From Prevotella sp. UBA4330 (GTDB lineage Bacteria > Bacteroidota > Bacteroidia > Bacteroidales > Bacteroidaceae), in NCBI GenBank assembly GCA_002394385.1, contig DGTS01000041.1, positions 1-21,654 on the forward strand: a stretch of 21,654 nt of DNA. The letters run 5' to 3'. This document shows positions 6,298 to 14,554 of this stretch, piece after piece; position 1 is the stretch's first letter; each line of letters starts with the position of its first letter. Below the pieces are notes generated by a model that saw only the letters and a list, made by a program, of their open reading frames with translations, did no database searches and had not been told where the DNA came from. The position numbers and the translations under genes are program-made.

Positions 6298-7974
6298 TCA
6301 ACGTTTCTCTTTCTTTATCCATCCCAGACGATGCGTCTTACCTTTCTTGCCGAGAGAGTGAACGGAGTAGAAGCCATAGGGCAGGGTAGAGATGTCAATT
6401 ACGTCTGAATAGTATGGACGTGTTGCCACAGGAGTGCCCGCAAGCGACTTGAACACCACGAACTCAGCATCGAGAGTGTTAGGGCGCTTGGGCAGGCGCA
6501 CGCTTCGTCCGTCGTTGGCAAGCAGATGTGGTGTCTCCGTTTTTGGTTTCACTCCTCCCAGTCGTGCTGGCTCGCTCTCGTTGCCGAAACGGTCTATGGC
6601 GCATACGGCATAGTTGTACGGCTTCTGCGTATCGATAGTTATCGAAGTGCCATTCACGAGTTGCGCTATCAGGTTTCGCACGTCGTTAACGTCAACCGTC
6701 TCTTCGCGCGAAGCATATACATTATATAGTATATTGGGACTCTCGTTTCTGCTCCTTGCCGGGCTCCATGAAAGGTGTTGTTGACCGTTCTCCTCAGTGA
6801 TGCGGAGGTTGGATGGCGATGTAGGTGGTGTTTTGTGAAGCCACGTCATAGCCGGAACAAGGGCGGGGTAGCGGTCGAACTCATTAATGGTAAAGTCGTA
6901 TAGTCCCTTCGTGTTCTCCGTGAAGAAGCGGCTGCGGAAGTAGGTGTGGCCGAGACCTATCTGACGTAGGTAGTTCATTTGCCTCTGCACGTCTATCAGT
7001 TTCCACTTACCCTCAGACGGGTGCATGAAATAGATACCCAGTCCTGGTGCCATTATCCTGCCGTTAGAGTTCTCTTTCCAGTCGAGAGCGAAAGGATAGA
7101 AGTTGTCGCCCTTGAAGTAAATCATAGGGAACTCGGCGTCCATTAGTCCGTCTTTCATCCATTGCTGGGCGTCTTGAGCCACGGCTGTGCGTGCGTTCCA
7201 CCCACGGCTGCTGAATCTACTCAGGTCGTCGTGCTTGCCAACGGGCGAGCAACTCAGCATCACCCACGGTTTCTCTTGCTTTATGGCTGTGTTTATAGCG
7301 CGTACTATCTTTGTGATGTGTTCTCGGCAACGTGCTCTGTTTGAAGGCATTTTCCAAGCATCTGGGTATCGGATATAGTCGAGATGAATGCCGTCAACGT
7401 CATATTTCCTTACTATCTCGGCGCAGATGCTGGCTATGTATGGTGCCGTCTCGGGGTTCTCGGGGTCAATGTAGCCGTCGGTTCCAATCTTTCGGAGGAT
7501 GTTGGGATGCTTCTTCCTCAGTTGTTGGGCGGCGTATGAGTTCCACGGGCCTATGGGTAGCGTCACCACCCACGAGTGTATCTGCATTCCTCGGGCATGG
7601 CATTGCTCTATGGCGAATTGCAGAGGGTCGTATCCTGGGTACTTGCCGGGCTGGCCAGTGATGTTCTGGTCCCACGGCTCTATGTCGCTGTGGTATATCG
7701 TGGAAGCCCTCACTCTCGACTGCATCAGCACGAGGTTGACGCCCGCTTTCTGCAACTTGTCGAGAATGTCGGTGAGTTCCTTCTGTTGCTTCTTAATGTT
7801 CTCGGGCGAGTTGGCCTTGGTGTCTGGCCAGTCGAGGCTTTTCACCGTTGTAAGCCATACTGCTCTCACCTCTCTTTTCGGAGTTTCCCCGAAGTTGAGG
7901 CTCATCTTGTCTTGTGCTTTTGCCGCTAACGAGAGCATGGCGGCGAAAGATAAAATGATTAGGTTCTTTTTCAT
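6298..7974 (-). CDS. Secreted family-10-like glycosyl hydrolase (GHL10/YngK, DUF187 type)
   Basis: A predicted exported glycosidase. From ATG 7974 the protein has 558 residues. A signal peptide 'MKKNLIILSFAAMLSLAAKA' is followed by 'REVRAVWLTTVKSLDWPDT', the diagnostic opening strand of the GHL10 TIM barrel, then 'GVNLVLMQSRVRA', 'PGYDPLQFAIEQCHARGMQIHSW' and 'KYDVDGIHLDYIRYPD', where the acidic residues at strand ends are candidate catalytic residues. After the barrel (to about residue 375) comes a fibronectin-III-like stretch ('PPTSPSNLRITEENGQQHLSW') and a basic C-terminus. The family is associated with peptidoglycan or cell-wall polysaccharide in Bacteroidetes and Firmicutes, but the substrate here is not known. 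An in-frame TTG at 7986 overlaps the promoter element at 7984-7991, so ATG 7974 is preferred; the leader would be only a few bases long. Confidence 0.85.
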   Translation of the reverse strand: MKKNLIILSFAAMLSLAAKAQDKMSLNFGETPKREVRAVWLTTVKSLDWPDTKANSPENIKKQQKELTDILDKLQKAGVNLVLMQSRVRASTIYHSDIEPWDQNITGQPGKYPGYDPLQFAIEQCHARGMQIHSWVVTLPIGPWNSYAAQQLRKKHPNILRKIGTDGYIDPENPETAPYIASICAEIVRKYDVDGIHLDYIRYPDAWKMPSNRARCREHITKIVRAINTAIKQEKPWVMLSCSPVGKHDDLSRFSSRGWNARTAVAQDAQQWMKDGLMDAEFPMIYFKGDNFYPFALDWKENSNGRIMAPGLGIYFMHPSEGKWKLIDVQRQMNYLRQIGLGHTYFRSRFFTENTKGLYDFTINEFDRYPALVPAMTWLHKTPPTSPSNLRITEENGQQHLSWSPARSRNESPNILYNVYASREETVDVNDVRNLIAQLVNGTSITIDTQKPYNYAVCAIDRFGNESEPARLGGVKPKTETPHLLANDGRSVRLPKRPNTLDAEFVVFKSLAGTPVATRPYYSDVIDISTLPYGFYSVHSLGKKGKTHRLGWIKKEKR

Positions 7975-7983
7975 ATTCGCTTG

Positions 7984-7991
7984 CAAAGATA
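7984..7991 (-). promoter_or_regulatory. Promoter -7 element TATCTTTG of the family-10 glycosidase gene
   Basis: Minus-strand TATCTTTG matches TAnnTTTG exactly. It ends only 9 bp before ATG 7974, so the transcript would be leaderless or have a leader of about 2-4 nt. No convincing -33 element is seen. It lies about 20 bp from, and divergent to, the cstA promoter. Confidence 0.5.
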
Positions 7992-8010
7992 ATTATATTT
8001 TCTTCAATCC

Positions 8011-8041
8011 TTTGCATCTTTGATAAAAAATCGTATCTTTG
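8011..8041 (+). promoter_or_regulatory. cstA promoter (-33 TTTG, -7 TATCTTTG)
   Basis: TTTG at 8011-8014 and TATCTTTG at 8034-8041 with a 19-bp spacer match the Bacteroidetes housekeeping promoter in both elements. The expected transcript start near 8047 gives an A/T-rich leader of about 25 nt before ATG 8074, without a Shine-Dalgarno sequence, as usual in this phylum. Confidence 0.7.
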
Positions 8042-8073
8042 CACTCAGTTTTAATTAAAATAATTAACCAAAA

Positions 8074-9513
8074 ATGGTAACATTCATCATTAGCCTCTTA
8101 GCACTTGTGCTTGGCTATGTGTTCTATGGGAAGTTGGTTGAGAAGATTTTCTCTCCCGACGACCGCAAGACTCCTGCCGTAAGGATAAACGACGGGGTAG
8201 ATTTCATTGTACTCCCTGGCTGGAAGGTGTTTATGATTCAGTTTCTAAACATCGCCGGCACCGGTCCTATATTTGGTGCCATCTTGGGAGCGAAGTTTGG
8301 TCCGTCTGCCTACTTGTGGATTGTGCTTGGCTGTATCTTTGCCGGAGCCGTTCACGACTATCTTTCGGGAATGCTTTCTATGCGCCACGACGGCGCTGGT
8401 CAGCCGGAACTCATAGGACTTTATCTCGGTCAGGGCACCAAGCGTGTGATGCTTGTCTTCAGCGTCTTTCTGCTGATGATGGTAGGTGCCGTGTTTGTTT
8501 ATTCGCCCGCTTTGATTCTTGGCGACATTTGTGGTGAGGGACTAACGTGGGTTTACATCTGGTGTGGCATCATCTTCGTTTATTACATCATCGCCACGAT
8601 GCTCCCCATCGACAAGATTATAGGAAAGATATACCCGTTGTTTGCCGTCTCCATGCTTTTCATGGCCTTGGCGCTTATGGTGGTGCTCTTTGTGAAGTGG
8701 CCATCGCTGCCCGAACTCTCTGACGGCATTTACGGCGAGGGCTTCAAGTCGCCCATATTCCCCGCTCTCTTCATAACTATTGCCTGTGGCGCGATAAGTG
8801 GATTCCATGCCACTCAGACGCCGCTGATGGCCCGTTGCGTGAAGAGTGAGAAGATGGGACGTCCGATGTTCTACGGCGCTATGATTACTGAGGGTGTGGT
8901 TGCTTTGATTTGGGCTACAGTCTCTATGTATTTCTTCTACGGAGGGGCCGCTCAGGAACTGGGTGCTTCACTCTCGCTTCAGGCTCCAGAGGTGGTTACC
9001 ACCGTCAGTCAGGGCTGGCTTGGAACGTTCGGCGGCATCCTGGCACTTCTCGGAGTTGTGGCGGCCCCCATCACCAGTGGCGACACGGCGTTGCGGTCGG
9101 CACGTCTTATCATCGCCGAGTTCCTGCATCTCGACCAGAAGAGTTACATGAAGCGCATTTACATCTGTATTCCGCTCTTCGGAGCAACCCTCGCCCTGCT
9201 CTTCTTCAACATCGAGAATCCTGACGGCTTCAACGTTATCTGGAGTTACTTCGGATGGGCCAACCAGACACTTGCGGTGTTCACGCTATGGGCTATTACC
9301 GTTTATCTCGTAAGGCAGAAGAAACCTTGGATTATTACCATGCTTCCAGCACTCTTCATGACCGTCGTCTGCTCGTCGTTCATCATGATTTCGCCAAATG
9401 CCTTCGGGCTCGATATGACCGTGGGCTATGCCGTTGGCGGTGCTGCCCTCATCATTTCTCTGGCATGGTTCTTCATCTGGAAAAATAAAGAGATTAAAAG
9501 AATAAACATATAA
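8074..9513 (+). CDS. cstA: CstA-family carbon starvation transporter
   Basis: An inner-membrane transporter of the CstA/BtsT family, known in enterobacteria for peptide and pyruvate uptake during carbon shortage. The 479-residue protein is almost entirely membrane helices. Family motifs are clear: 'LVEKIFSPDDRKTPAVRINDGVDFI' region at the start, 'FLNIAGTGPIFGAILGAKFGP', 'GAVHDYLSGMLSMRHDG', 'SGFHATQTPLMARCVKSE' and 'APITSGDTALRSARLIIAE'. At 479 residues it is the short form, lacking the long C-terminal part of the roughly 700-residue E. coli proteins; the short form is common in Bacteroidetes. A good promoter lies directly upstream and the outer-membrane protein gene follows after 30 bp. No regulator or two-component pair is nearby. 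The substrate in this organism is not shown by the sequence. Confidence 0.93.
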   Translation: MVTFIISLLALVLGYVFYGKLVEKIFSPDDRKTPAVRINDGVDFIVLPGWKVFMIQFLNIAGTGPIFGAILGAKFGPSAYLWIVLGCIFAGAVHDYLSGMLSMRHDGAGQPELIGLYLGQGTKRVMLVFSVFLLMMVGAVFVYSPALILGDICGEGLTWVYIWCGIIFVYYIIATMLPIDKIIGKIYPLFAVSMLFMALALMVVLFVKWPSLPELSDGIYGEGFKSPIFPALFITIACGAISGFHATQTPLMARCVKSEKMGRPMFYGAMITEGVVALIWATVSMYFFYGGAAQELGASLSLQAPEVVTTVSQGWLGTFGGILALLGVVAAPITSGDTALRSARLIIAEFLHLDQKSYMKRIYICIPLFGATLALLFFNIENPDGFNVIWSYFGWANQTLAVFTLWAITVYLVRQKKPWIITMLPALFMTVVCSSFIMISPNAFGLDMTVGYAVGGAALIISLAWFFIWKNKEIKRINI

Positions 9514-9543
9514 TATTTATTAATATCAAAACAGAAAAATGCT

Positions 9544-10038
9544 ATGAAGAAAATTGCAATGTTCATCATCGCCCTCGCGATGTCTATCACAGCCAACGCT
9601 CAGTTTGAGCAGGGCAAGGTTTATATTGGTGCTTCGCTAACGGGTGTTGACCTCAGTTATAGCGGTTCAGAGAAATTCCACCTTGGTGTGGAGGCCACTG
9701 GCGGCTATTTCATTATGGATAACATCATGCTTAAGGCAAGTGCCGGCGTCAACTATTCAGGAAAAGACGATGCTCCCACCGACTTCTCTCTCGGCTTGGG
9801 CGGTCGCTATTACATCCTTCAGAACGGACTCTTCCTCGGACTTAATGCCAAGTTGATACACTCCAATCACAACTATAACGACATCATGCCCGAACTCGAG
9901 GTCGGCTACGCATTCTTCGTGAGCCGTACGGTGACCATCGAGCCATCGCTCTATTACGACCAGTCGTTCCGCAAGCACTCCGACTATAGCAAGTTCGGCG
10001 CTCGCGTTGGCATAGGTGTTTATCTCTTTAAGGACTAA
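9544..10038 (+). CDS. Small outer-membrane beta-barrel protein
   Basis: A 164-residue protein with a signal peptide 'MKKIAMFIIALAMSITANA' and a probable cleavage before QF. The mature part is a series of alternating hydrophobic and polar strands with glycine and aromatic residues ('KVYIGASLTGVDLSYS', 'FHLGVEATGGYFIMD', 'LGLGGRYYILQNGLFLGLNAKL', 'EVGYAFFVSRTVTIEPSLYYD') and ends 'ARVGIGVYLFKD', with aromatic residues near the end, as in OmpW/OmpX-like 8-stranded barrels. It lies 30 bp after cstA and may be cotranscribed. The specific function is not recognisable. Its TAA stop touches the first unit of the 22-bp repeat array at 10037. Confidence 0.8.
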   Translation: MKKIAMFIIALAMSITANAQFEQGKVYIGASLTGVDLSYSGSEKFHLGVEATGGYFIMDNIMLKASAGVNYSGKDDAPTDFSLGLGGRYYILQNGLFLGLNAKLIHSNHNYNDIMPELEVGYAFFVSRTVTIEPSLYYDQSFRKHSDYSKFGARVGIGVYLFKD

Positions 10039-10127
10039 AGATGTCATTTCGATGTGCGAATGATGGCTTTTCGTGATGCGATAGATGCCCTTTTGCAATG
10101 CGAAAGATGCCTTTTCGCACATCGAAA
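10037..10127. repeat. Four-unit 22-bp tandem repeat with 14-bp terminal inverted repeat
   Basis: Units of exactly 22 bp are at 10037-10058, 10059-10080, 10081-10102 and 10103-10124, sharing the frame AAAGATGNC, then TTTCG-like, then ATGCG. The ends TTTCGATGTGCGAA (10047-10060) and TTCGCACATCGAAA (10114-10127) are a perfect 14-bp inverted repeat, so the array can form one long hairpin of about 80 nt. Each junction also holds a small TTTCG...CGAAA-type dyad. It fills the gap between the outer-membrane protein gene and nadC. Confidence 0.85.
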
Positions 10128-10155
10128 CATATACAAACCATAAATCAATACAAGT

Positions 10156-11004
10156 ATGTTATCAGTTGAAGAATTAGAAGACAGGCTTATTGACCTCTCT
10201 TTTGCAGAAGATATAGGTGACGGCGACCATACCACTCTTTGTTGTATTCCCGAGGATGCAATGGGAAAGAGTAAGTTGCTAATTAAAGAAGACGGAATAC
10301 TTGCTGGCGTGGAAGTGGCCAAGAAGGTGTTTGCACGCTTCGACCCCACCATGCAGGTGGAAGTGTTTATGGGCGACGGCTCGAGAGTGAAGAAGGGAGA
10401 CGTGGCTATGATTGTCACAGGCAAGGTGCGTTCTCTTCTGCAGACGGAGCGCCTTATGCTCAACATCATGCAGAGAATGAGCGGAATAGCAACGATGACC
10501 GACCGCTACGTGGAGCGCTTGAAGGGCACAAAGACTCATGTGCTGGATACCCGCAAGACCACTCCTGGCATGCGTATGCTGGAGAAGCAGGCTGTGAAGA
10601 TTGGCGGAGGCGTCAACCATCGCATCGGACTTTTCGATATGATTCTGCTCAAGGACAATCATGTGGATTTCTCTGGCGGCATAAAGAATGCTATCACACG
10701 TTGCCACAAGTATCTCGATGAGAAAGGACTGAAGTTGAAGATTGAGATTGAGGTACGCTCGTTCGATGAGATACGTCAGGTGATGGAGTGCGGAGGCGTT
10801 GACCGTATCATGCTCGACAACTTCAGCGTTGAGGACACCCGCAAGGCTGTCGAGATGATAGGTGGCAAGTATGAGACAGAGTCGAGCGGCGGCATTACCT
10901 TCGACACCATTCGCGACTATGCCGAGTGCGGAGTCGATTTCGTGTCGGTGGGTGCGCTTACCCATTCTGTCAAGGGACTTGATATGAGTTTCAAGGCATG
11001 CTGA
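10156..11004 (+). CDS. nadC: Nicotinate-nucleotide pyrophosphorylase (carboxylating), quinolinate phosphoribosyltransferase
   Basis: Converts quinolinate and PRPP to nicotinate mononucleotide in de novo NAD synthesis, in the cytoplasm. The 282-residue length is standard. Visible motifs are 'EDIGDGDHTT' at the N-terminus, 'ERLMLNIMQRMSGIAT', the signature 'LDTRKTTPGMRMLEKQAVKIGGG' region with PRPP- and quinolinate-binding Arg and Lys, 'MILLKDNH', 'IEIEVRSFDEI', 'DRIMLDNFS' and the phosphate-binding 'SGGITFDTIRDYAECGVDFVSVGALTHSV'. nadA and nadB are not in the window. The M23 peptidase gene starts 7 bases inside the nadC 3' end, suggesting translational coupling. No TAnnTTTG element is found in the 117-bp upstream gap, which is occupied by the 22-bp repeat array. 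Confidence 0.96.
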   Translation: MLSVEELEDRLIDLSFAEDIGDGDHTTLCCIPEDAMGKSKLLIKEDGILAGVEVAKKVFARFDPTMQVEVFMGDGSRVKKGDVAMIVTGKVRSLLQTERLMLNIMQRMSGIATMTDRYVERLKGTKTHVLDTRKTTPGMRMLEKQAVKIGGGVNHRIGLFDMILLKDNHVDFSGGIKNAITRCHKYLDEKGLKLKIEIEVRSFDEIRQVMECGGVDRIMLDNFSVEDTRKAVEMIGGKYETESSGGITFDTIRDYAECGVDFVSVGALTHSVKGLDMSFKAC

Positions 11005-12620
11005 CATCATTGTTGCTCGGTGCCCTGCTGAGTTTCTCGTCGCCTGTTCATCATGAATTGTCGCTGGCGGGAAACTTTGGTGAGCCGCGTCCTAATCATT
11101 TCCATGCCGGTTGCGACGTTAAGACGGAGCAGGTGGAGGGCAAGCCTATCTTTGCCATTGCCGATGGATATGTCTGCCGGGTGACGGTGGGCGTTTCTGG
11201 CTTTGGCAATGCCGTGTATGTAAGACATCCCAACGGCTACACCAGCGTTTATTGCCATCTGCAACGATTCACACCGCAGATAGCAGCAATGGTGAAGAAA
11301 TGGCAGTATGAGCACGAGCAATATGTGGCAGATGTGGAGTTTCGTCCTACCGATTTCCCTGTTTCCGAGGGCCAACTGATAGCCGTTAGCGGAAATACTG
11401 GGGCAAGCACGGCGCCGCATCTTCATCTTGAGATTCACGACACACGCACATGGGATGTGCTCGACCCACTCGATTTCATTGGCAAATATGTCAAGGACAC
11501 CACCGCTCCCACGGCAGATGCAATAATGGCGATGCCTGTTGACGGCGAGGGCTCTTTCTGCGGCAAGCCTTACAAGCAACGCTTTGCACTCTCGGAGAAC
11601 ATGAGTGAGATGAATGCCTGGGGAAAGGTGGGCTTCGCTCTTCATGCCGAGGACAAGATGGAGGGCAGTTGGAATCGTTTCGGCATACGTTACACTACGC
11701 TGATTGTCGATGGCGACACCGTGTTCAGCAGTAATGTCAACCGCATTCCCGTTGCCAGCCACCGCATGGTGAACTCATGGGGCGACTACGATTATTATAT
11801 GGAGAACCGCGTGTGGTTCATGAAGTCGTTCATCGACCCAGGAAACTCCCTGCCCGTAATCTCTGCTAACGACCAGCTTGGCATCATAACGTTCAACGAG
11901 GAGCGGCCATATAATATAAGGTATGTTCTCCGAGATTATTTCGGAAACACAACCGAGTATTCCTTTGTGGTCAACGGCAAACGACAAGACATCGAGCCTC
12001 GGAAAGACACGGGCGCATACATGCTGAGTTACGACAAAGATAACGACATCAACCTTCAGAACATGCGCCTTCATCTAAAAAAGGGATTGCTGCCTATGAA
12101 TATGGGCATCACTCCGCAGATTGCCGCATGTCATGAAGGAATCTCCGATGCTTATTCCTTCCGTGATGCTCTCACGCCTTTGTTCGACTGGGGCGAGATA
12201 AGCCTTAAGGTCCTTTCGCCTGTCGAGAATCCCGATAAGTTGTATATCGTATGTCATGACACCTACGACCGTTATCAAGAAGGAAAATACAAGGACGGAT
12301 GGGTGACAGGACGCCTGCGCGACTTGGGGCTTAGTTACGAGGTGGCTTATGACGACAATCCGCCAGAGGTCGATATCGAGTCTTCCGCTGCTGGTGTGCT
12401 GAGGCTTAATGTCTATGACTCTAAGAGTGGTCTTGCGTCGTTCAAGGCATACATTGACGGAAAGTTCGTGCTTTTCGAGGACGTTCCCAAGTCAACCATA
12501 CGTGTGTGCCATCTTTCACAAACTCCATTGAAACGAAAAGGCACAACGCGTACACTCACCGTTTACGCAAAGGACAATCGTAACAATTCTATTCAAAAGA
12601 ACATACATTTTGATTATTAA
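10998..12620 (+). CDS. M23 family metallopeptidase (LytM/lysostaphin-type), exported
   Basis: A predicted zinc peptidase acting on peptidoglycan cross-bridges. The 540-residue protein starts with a short hydrophobic segment 'MLTSLLLGALLSFSSP' that can act as signal peptide. The M23 domain is at the N-terminal end: 'GNFGEPRPNHFHAGCD' (His36 and Asp40 as HxxxD zinc ligands), 'IFAIADGYVCRV', 'NAVYVRHPNGYTSVYCHL' and 'APHLHLEI' with His141 and His143. The remaining about 380 residues contain beta-rich, Ig-like stretches ('YVLRDYFGNTTEYSF', 'LRLNVYDSKSGLASFKAYID') of unknown role, perhaps cell-wall binding. All catalytic residues are present, so it is probably active. The ATG overlaps the nadC stop by 7 bases; the C69 dipeptidase follows after 3 bp, so the three genes form an operon. 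Confidence 0.9.
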   Translation: MLTSLLLGALLSFSSPVHHELSLAGNFGEPRPNHFHAGCDVKTEQVEGKPIFAIADGYVCRVTVGVSGFGNAVYVRHPNGYTSVYCHLQRFTPQIAAMVKKWQYEHEQYVADVEFRPTDFPVSEGQLIAVSGNTGASTAPHLHLEIHDTRTWDVLDPLDFIGKYVKDTTAPTADAIMAMPVDGEGSFCGKPYKQRFALSENMSEMNAWGKVGFALHAEDKMEGSWNRFGIRYTTLIVDGDTVFSSNVNRIPVASHRMVNSWGDYDYYMENRVWFMKSFIDPGNSLPVISANDQLGIITFNEERPYNIRYVLRDYFGNTTEYSFVVNGKRQDIEPRKDTGAYMLSYDKDNDINLQNMRLHLKKGLLPMNMGITPQIAACHEGISDAYSFRDALTPLFDWGEISLKVLSPVENPDKLYIVCHDTYDRYQEGKYKDGWVTGRLRDLGLSYEVAYDDNPPEVDIESSAAGVLRLNVYDSKSGLASFKAYIDGKFVLFEDVPKSTIRVCHLSQTPLKRKGTTRTLTVYAKDNRNNSIQKNIHFDY

Positions 12621-12623
12621 GAT

Positions 12624-14255
12624 ATGAAGAAAACACTTTTATTTCTATTCGCTATAGCGAGTGCAACCGCATCAATGGCTTGCACAAACTTCATCGTGGC
12701 AAAAGGAGCAAGCACCGATGGTTCAGTGATTTGCACATATAATGCCGACGACTATGGTATGTTCCAGAATCTTTGTCATTTCCCTGCCGGCAAGCATGCC
12801 AAGGGCGAGATGCGTAAGGTTTACGACTGGGACACCAACGTATATCATGGCGAGATTGCCGAGGCTGCCGAGACTTATAATGTCATAGGAAACATCAACG
12901 AATGGCAGGTTACCATCGGCGAGACAACGTTTGGCGGGCGCGAGGAACTCGTTGACCCCAAGGGCATTCTCGATTATGGCTCACTCATTTATATTGCACT
13001 CCAACGCTCTAAGACTGCGCGTGAGGCAATAAACGTGATGACCTCCCTTGTGGCAGAGTATGGTTACAACTCAGAGGGCGAAACATTCACAATATGCGAC
13101 CCTAATGAGGCGTGGATCATGGAGATGATAGGCAAGGGACCAGAGAACAAAGGTGCCGTGTGGGTGGCTATGCGCATTCCCGACAACGCCATCTGCGCTC
13201 ATGCTAACCAGAGCCGCATCACGAAGTTCAACCTCAAAGATAAGAAGAACGTTCTTTACTCGAAAGATGTGATATCCTTTGCACGCGAAAAGGGATTCTT
13301 TACAGGTAAGGATGCCGACTTCTCTTTCAATGCAGCATACGCCGCTCCCGACTTCTCGGGTCGTCGTTATTGCGAGGCTCGTGTGTGGAGTTTCTTCAAT
13401 CACTTCGGCGATATGACTCCATATCTCGACTACGCAATGGGTAAGGTACCCAATGCCGAGCCGATGCCGTTGTGGATTGTGCCAAACCACAAGGTGAGCG
13501 TTCAGGAGGTGGAGGCGTGCATGCGCGACCATTATGAGGGAACACCGTTTGCCCTCGACCAAGACATGGGTGGCGGTATTTGGGAAATGCCTTATCGTCC
13601 TACGCCTCTCTCGTTTGAGGTTGACGGCAAAAAATGCTTCAACGAGCGCCCAACGAGCACTCAGCAGACAGGTTTCAGTTATGTAAGTCAGATGCGTTCG
13701 TGGCTTCCTCGTGAGATTGGCGGTTGCCTCTGGTGGGGTAACGATGACGGCAATATGGTTGCCTATACACCAATCTATTGTTGTAATACCGTTCAGCCCA
13801 AATGCTACAACACACCAGGCGCCGATGCTGTGACGTTCTCAATGGACAATGCTTTCTGGGTGTGCAACTGGGTGAGCAATATGGTTTATCCACGTTATTC
13901 CCAGATGTTCCCCTCTTTGAAGGAAGTGCGCGACTCGCTTGAAAACTCTTACTTCGCAAACCAGAAGTCGATAGAGGACCGCGCTATGCAACTCTATGCT
14001 GAAAGTCCTGCGTCTGCACAGAAGTTCCTCAACGACTATAGCAACGAGAAGGCTCAGCAGATGCTTGACCGCTGGAAGCAACTCGCCTTCTATCTCATCG
14101 TGAAGTATAACGACATGGCAGTCAAGCCTGAGAAAGACGGCAAGTTTGAACTTACTCCCGAGGGGCTCGGCGCAAAAGTTCAACGCCCAGGCTTCCCCGA
14201 GAACTATGCTAGAAGACTGATAAAGGAAACAGGTGATAAACTCATTCAACCATAA
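12624..14255 (+). CDS. C69 family dipeptidase (exported, N-terminal cysteine nucleophile)
   Basis: A predicted dipeptidase of the C69 (PF03577) family. The 543-residue precursor has a signal peptide 'MKKTLLFLFAIASATASMA' followed directly by Cys20-Thr-Asn-Phe. In this family the first residue after processing is the catalytic cysteine, so the cleavage site fits the mechanism. Further family motifs are 'GASTDGSVICTYNADDYG', 'NEWQVTIGETTFGGREEL', 'DPNEAWIMEMIGKGP' and 'GTPFALDQDMGGGIWEMPYRP'. It probably works in the periplasm on dipeptides, possibly products of the upstream M23 enzyme; that link is an inference from operon position. It is the last gene of the unit and is closed by a strong terminator 2 bp after its stop. 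Confidence 0.92.
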   Translation: MKKTLLFLFAIASATASMACTNFIVAKGASTDGSVICTYNADDYGMFQNLCHFPAGKHAKGEMRKVYDWDTNVYHGEIAEAAETYNVIGNINEWQVTIGETTFGGREELVDPKGILDYGSLIYIALQRSKTAREAINVMTSLVAEYGYNSEGETFTICDPNEAWIMEMIGKGPENKGAVWVAMRIPDNAICAHANQSRITKFNLKDKKNVLYSKDVISFAREKGFFTGKDADFSFNAAYAAPDFSGRRYCEARVWSFFNHFGDMTPYLDYAMGKVPNAEPMPLWIVPNHKVSVQEVEACMRDHYEGTPFALDQDMGGGIWEMPYRPTPLSFEVDGKKCFNERPTSTQQTGFSYVSQMRSWLPREIGGCLWWGNDDGNMVAYTPIYCCNTVQPKCYNTPGADAVTFSMDNAFWVCNWVSNMVYPRYSQMFPSLKEVRDSLENSYFANQKSIEDRAMQLYAESPASAQKFLNDYSNEKAQQMLDRWKQLAFYLIVKYNDMAVKPEKDGKFELTPEGLGAKVQRPGFPENYARRLIKETGDKLIQP

Positions 14256-14256
14256 C

Positions 14257-14295
14257 AAATAAAGGCCTTGGAAACCCAAGGCCTTTATTTTTATG
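14257..14295 (+). terminator. Intrinsic terminator after the C69 dipeptidase gene
   Basis: AAATAAAGGCCTTGG (14257-14271) and CCAAGGCCTTTATTT (14276-14290) are a perfect 15-bp inverted repeat with a 4-nt loop (AAAC), and the right arm runs into a T-rich tail. By symmetry the A-rich left arm could serve as a terminator for minus-strand hisC transcripts as well. Confidence 0.92.
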
Positions 14296-14334
14296 TTGCG
14301 GAGCATATTCCTTTTTTACTCATCGCTCAACACG

Positions 14335-14425
14335 AAGAACTCCTAAATCTTGAGACGGGCGCACACGGAGTTCTTTCTCCGCTTCGCTATGAAAGCGGCA
14401 AAGCCGAGCGACGCCCCTACAAATA
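14335..14425. other. Mosaic intergenic region upstream of composite repeat A
   Basis: Between the terminator and the heptamer array there is no gene. It holds one isolated AACTCCT heptamer (14338-14344), a CGGAG/CTCCG hairpin (14366-14370 with 14377-14381), and CCGCTTCGCTATGAAAGC (14379-14396), which recurs with one mismatch at 17025-17042. The segment GCCCCTACAAA before the heptamers also recurs near 17112. These look like building blocks shared between two his-region gaps. Confidence 0.6.
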
Positions 14426-14554
14426 AACTCCTAACTCCTCGCTCGACCCGAAGGGGCGCTTTTATAAAGCGAAGCGACTAAAAGAACTTCTAACTCCTAA
14501 CTTCTAACTCCTAACTCCAAACTCCTAACTCCAAACTCCAAACTCCTAACTCCT
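14426..14554 (-). repeat. Composite repeat A: heptamers + 39-bp core + ten heptamers (after hisC)
   Basis: Two AACTCCT units (14426-14439) lead into a 39-bp core (14439-14477, TCGCTCGACCCGAAGGGGCG and onwards to AAGCGA) and then ten heptamers in exact 7-bp register (14485-14554; variants AACTTCT and AACTCCA). The core can fold as a three-way junction: outer TCGCT/AGCGA, hairpin CCC-GAA-GGG and hairpin CGCTTT-TAT-AAAGCG. The last base of the array is the first base read of the hisC stop codon (TAA, complement of 14554-14556). Confidence 0.9.

Noticed and set aside
10037..10127. Possible CRISPR array
   Set aside because: Units are contiguous with no unique spacers, only 22 bp long, and there are no cas genes in the window.
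10279..11010. Long minus-strand open frame of 243 codons opposite nadC
   Set aside because: It lies entirely antisense to a clear nadC; its composition (many His, Leu, Ala) is the usual shadow of a conserved gene.
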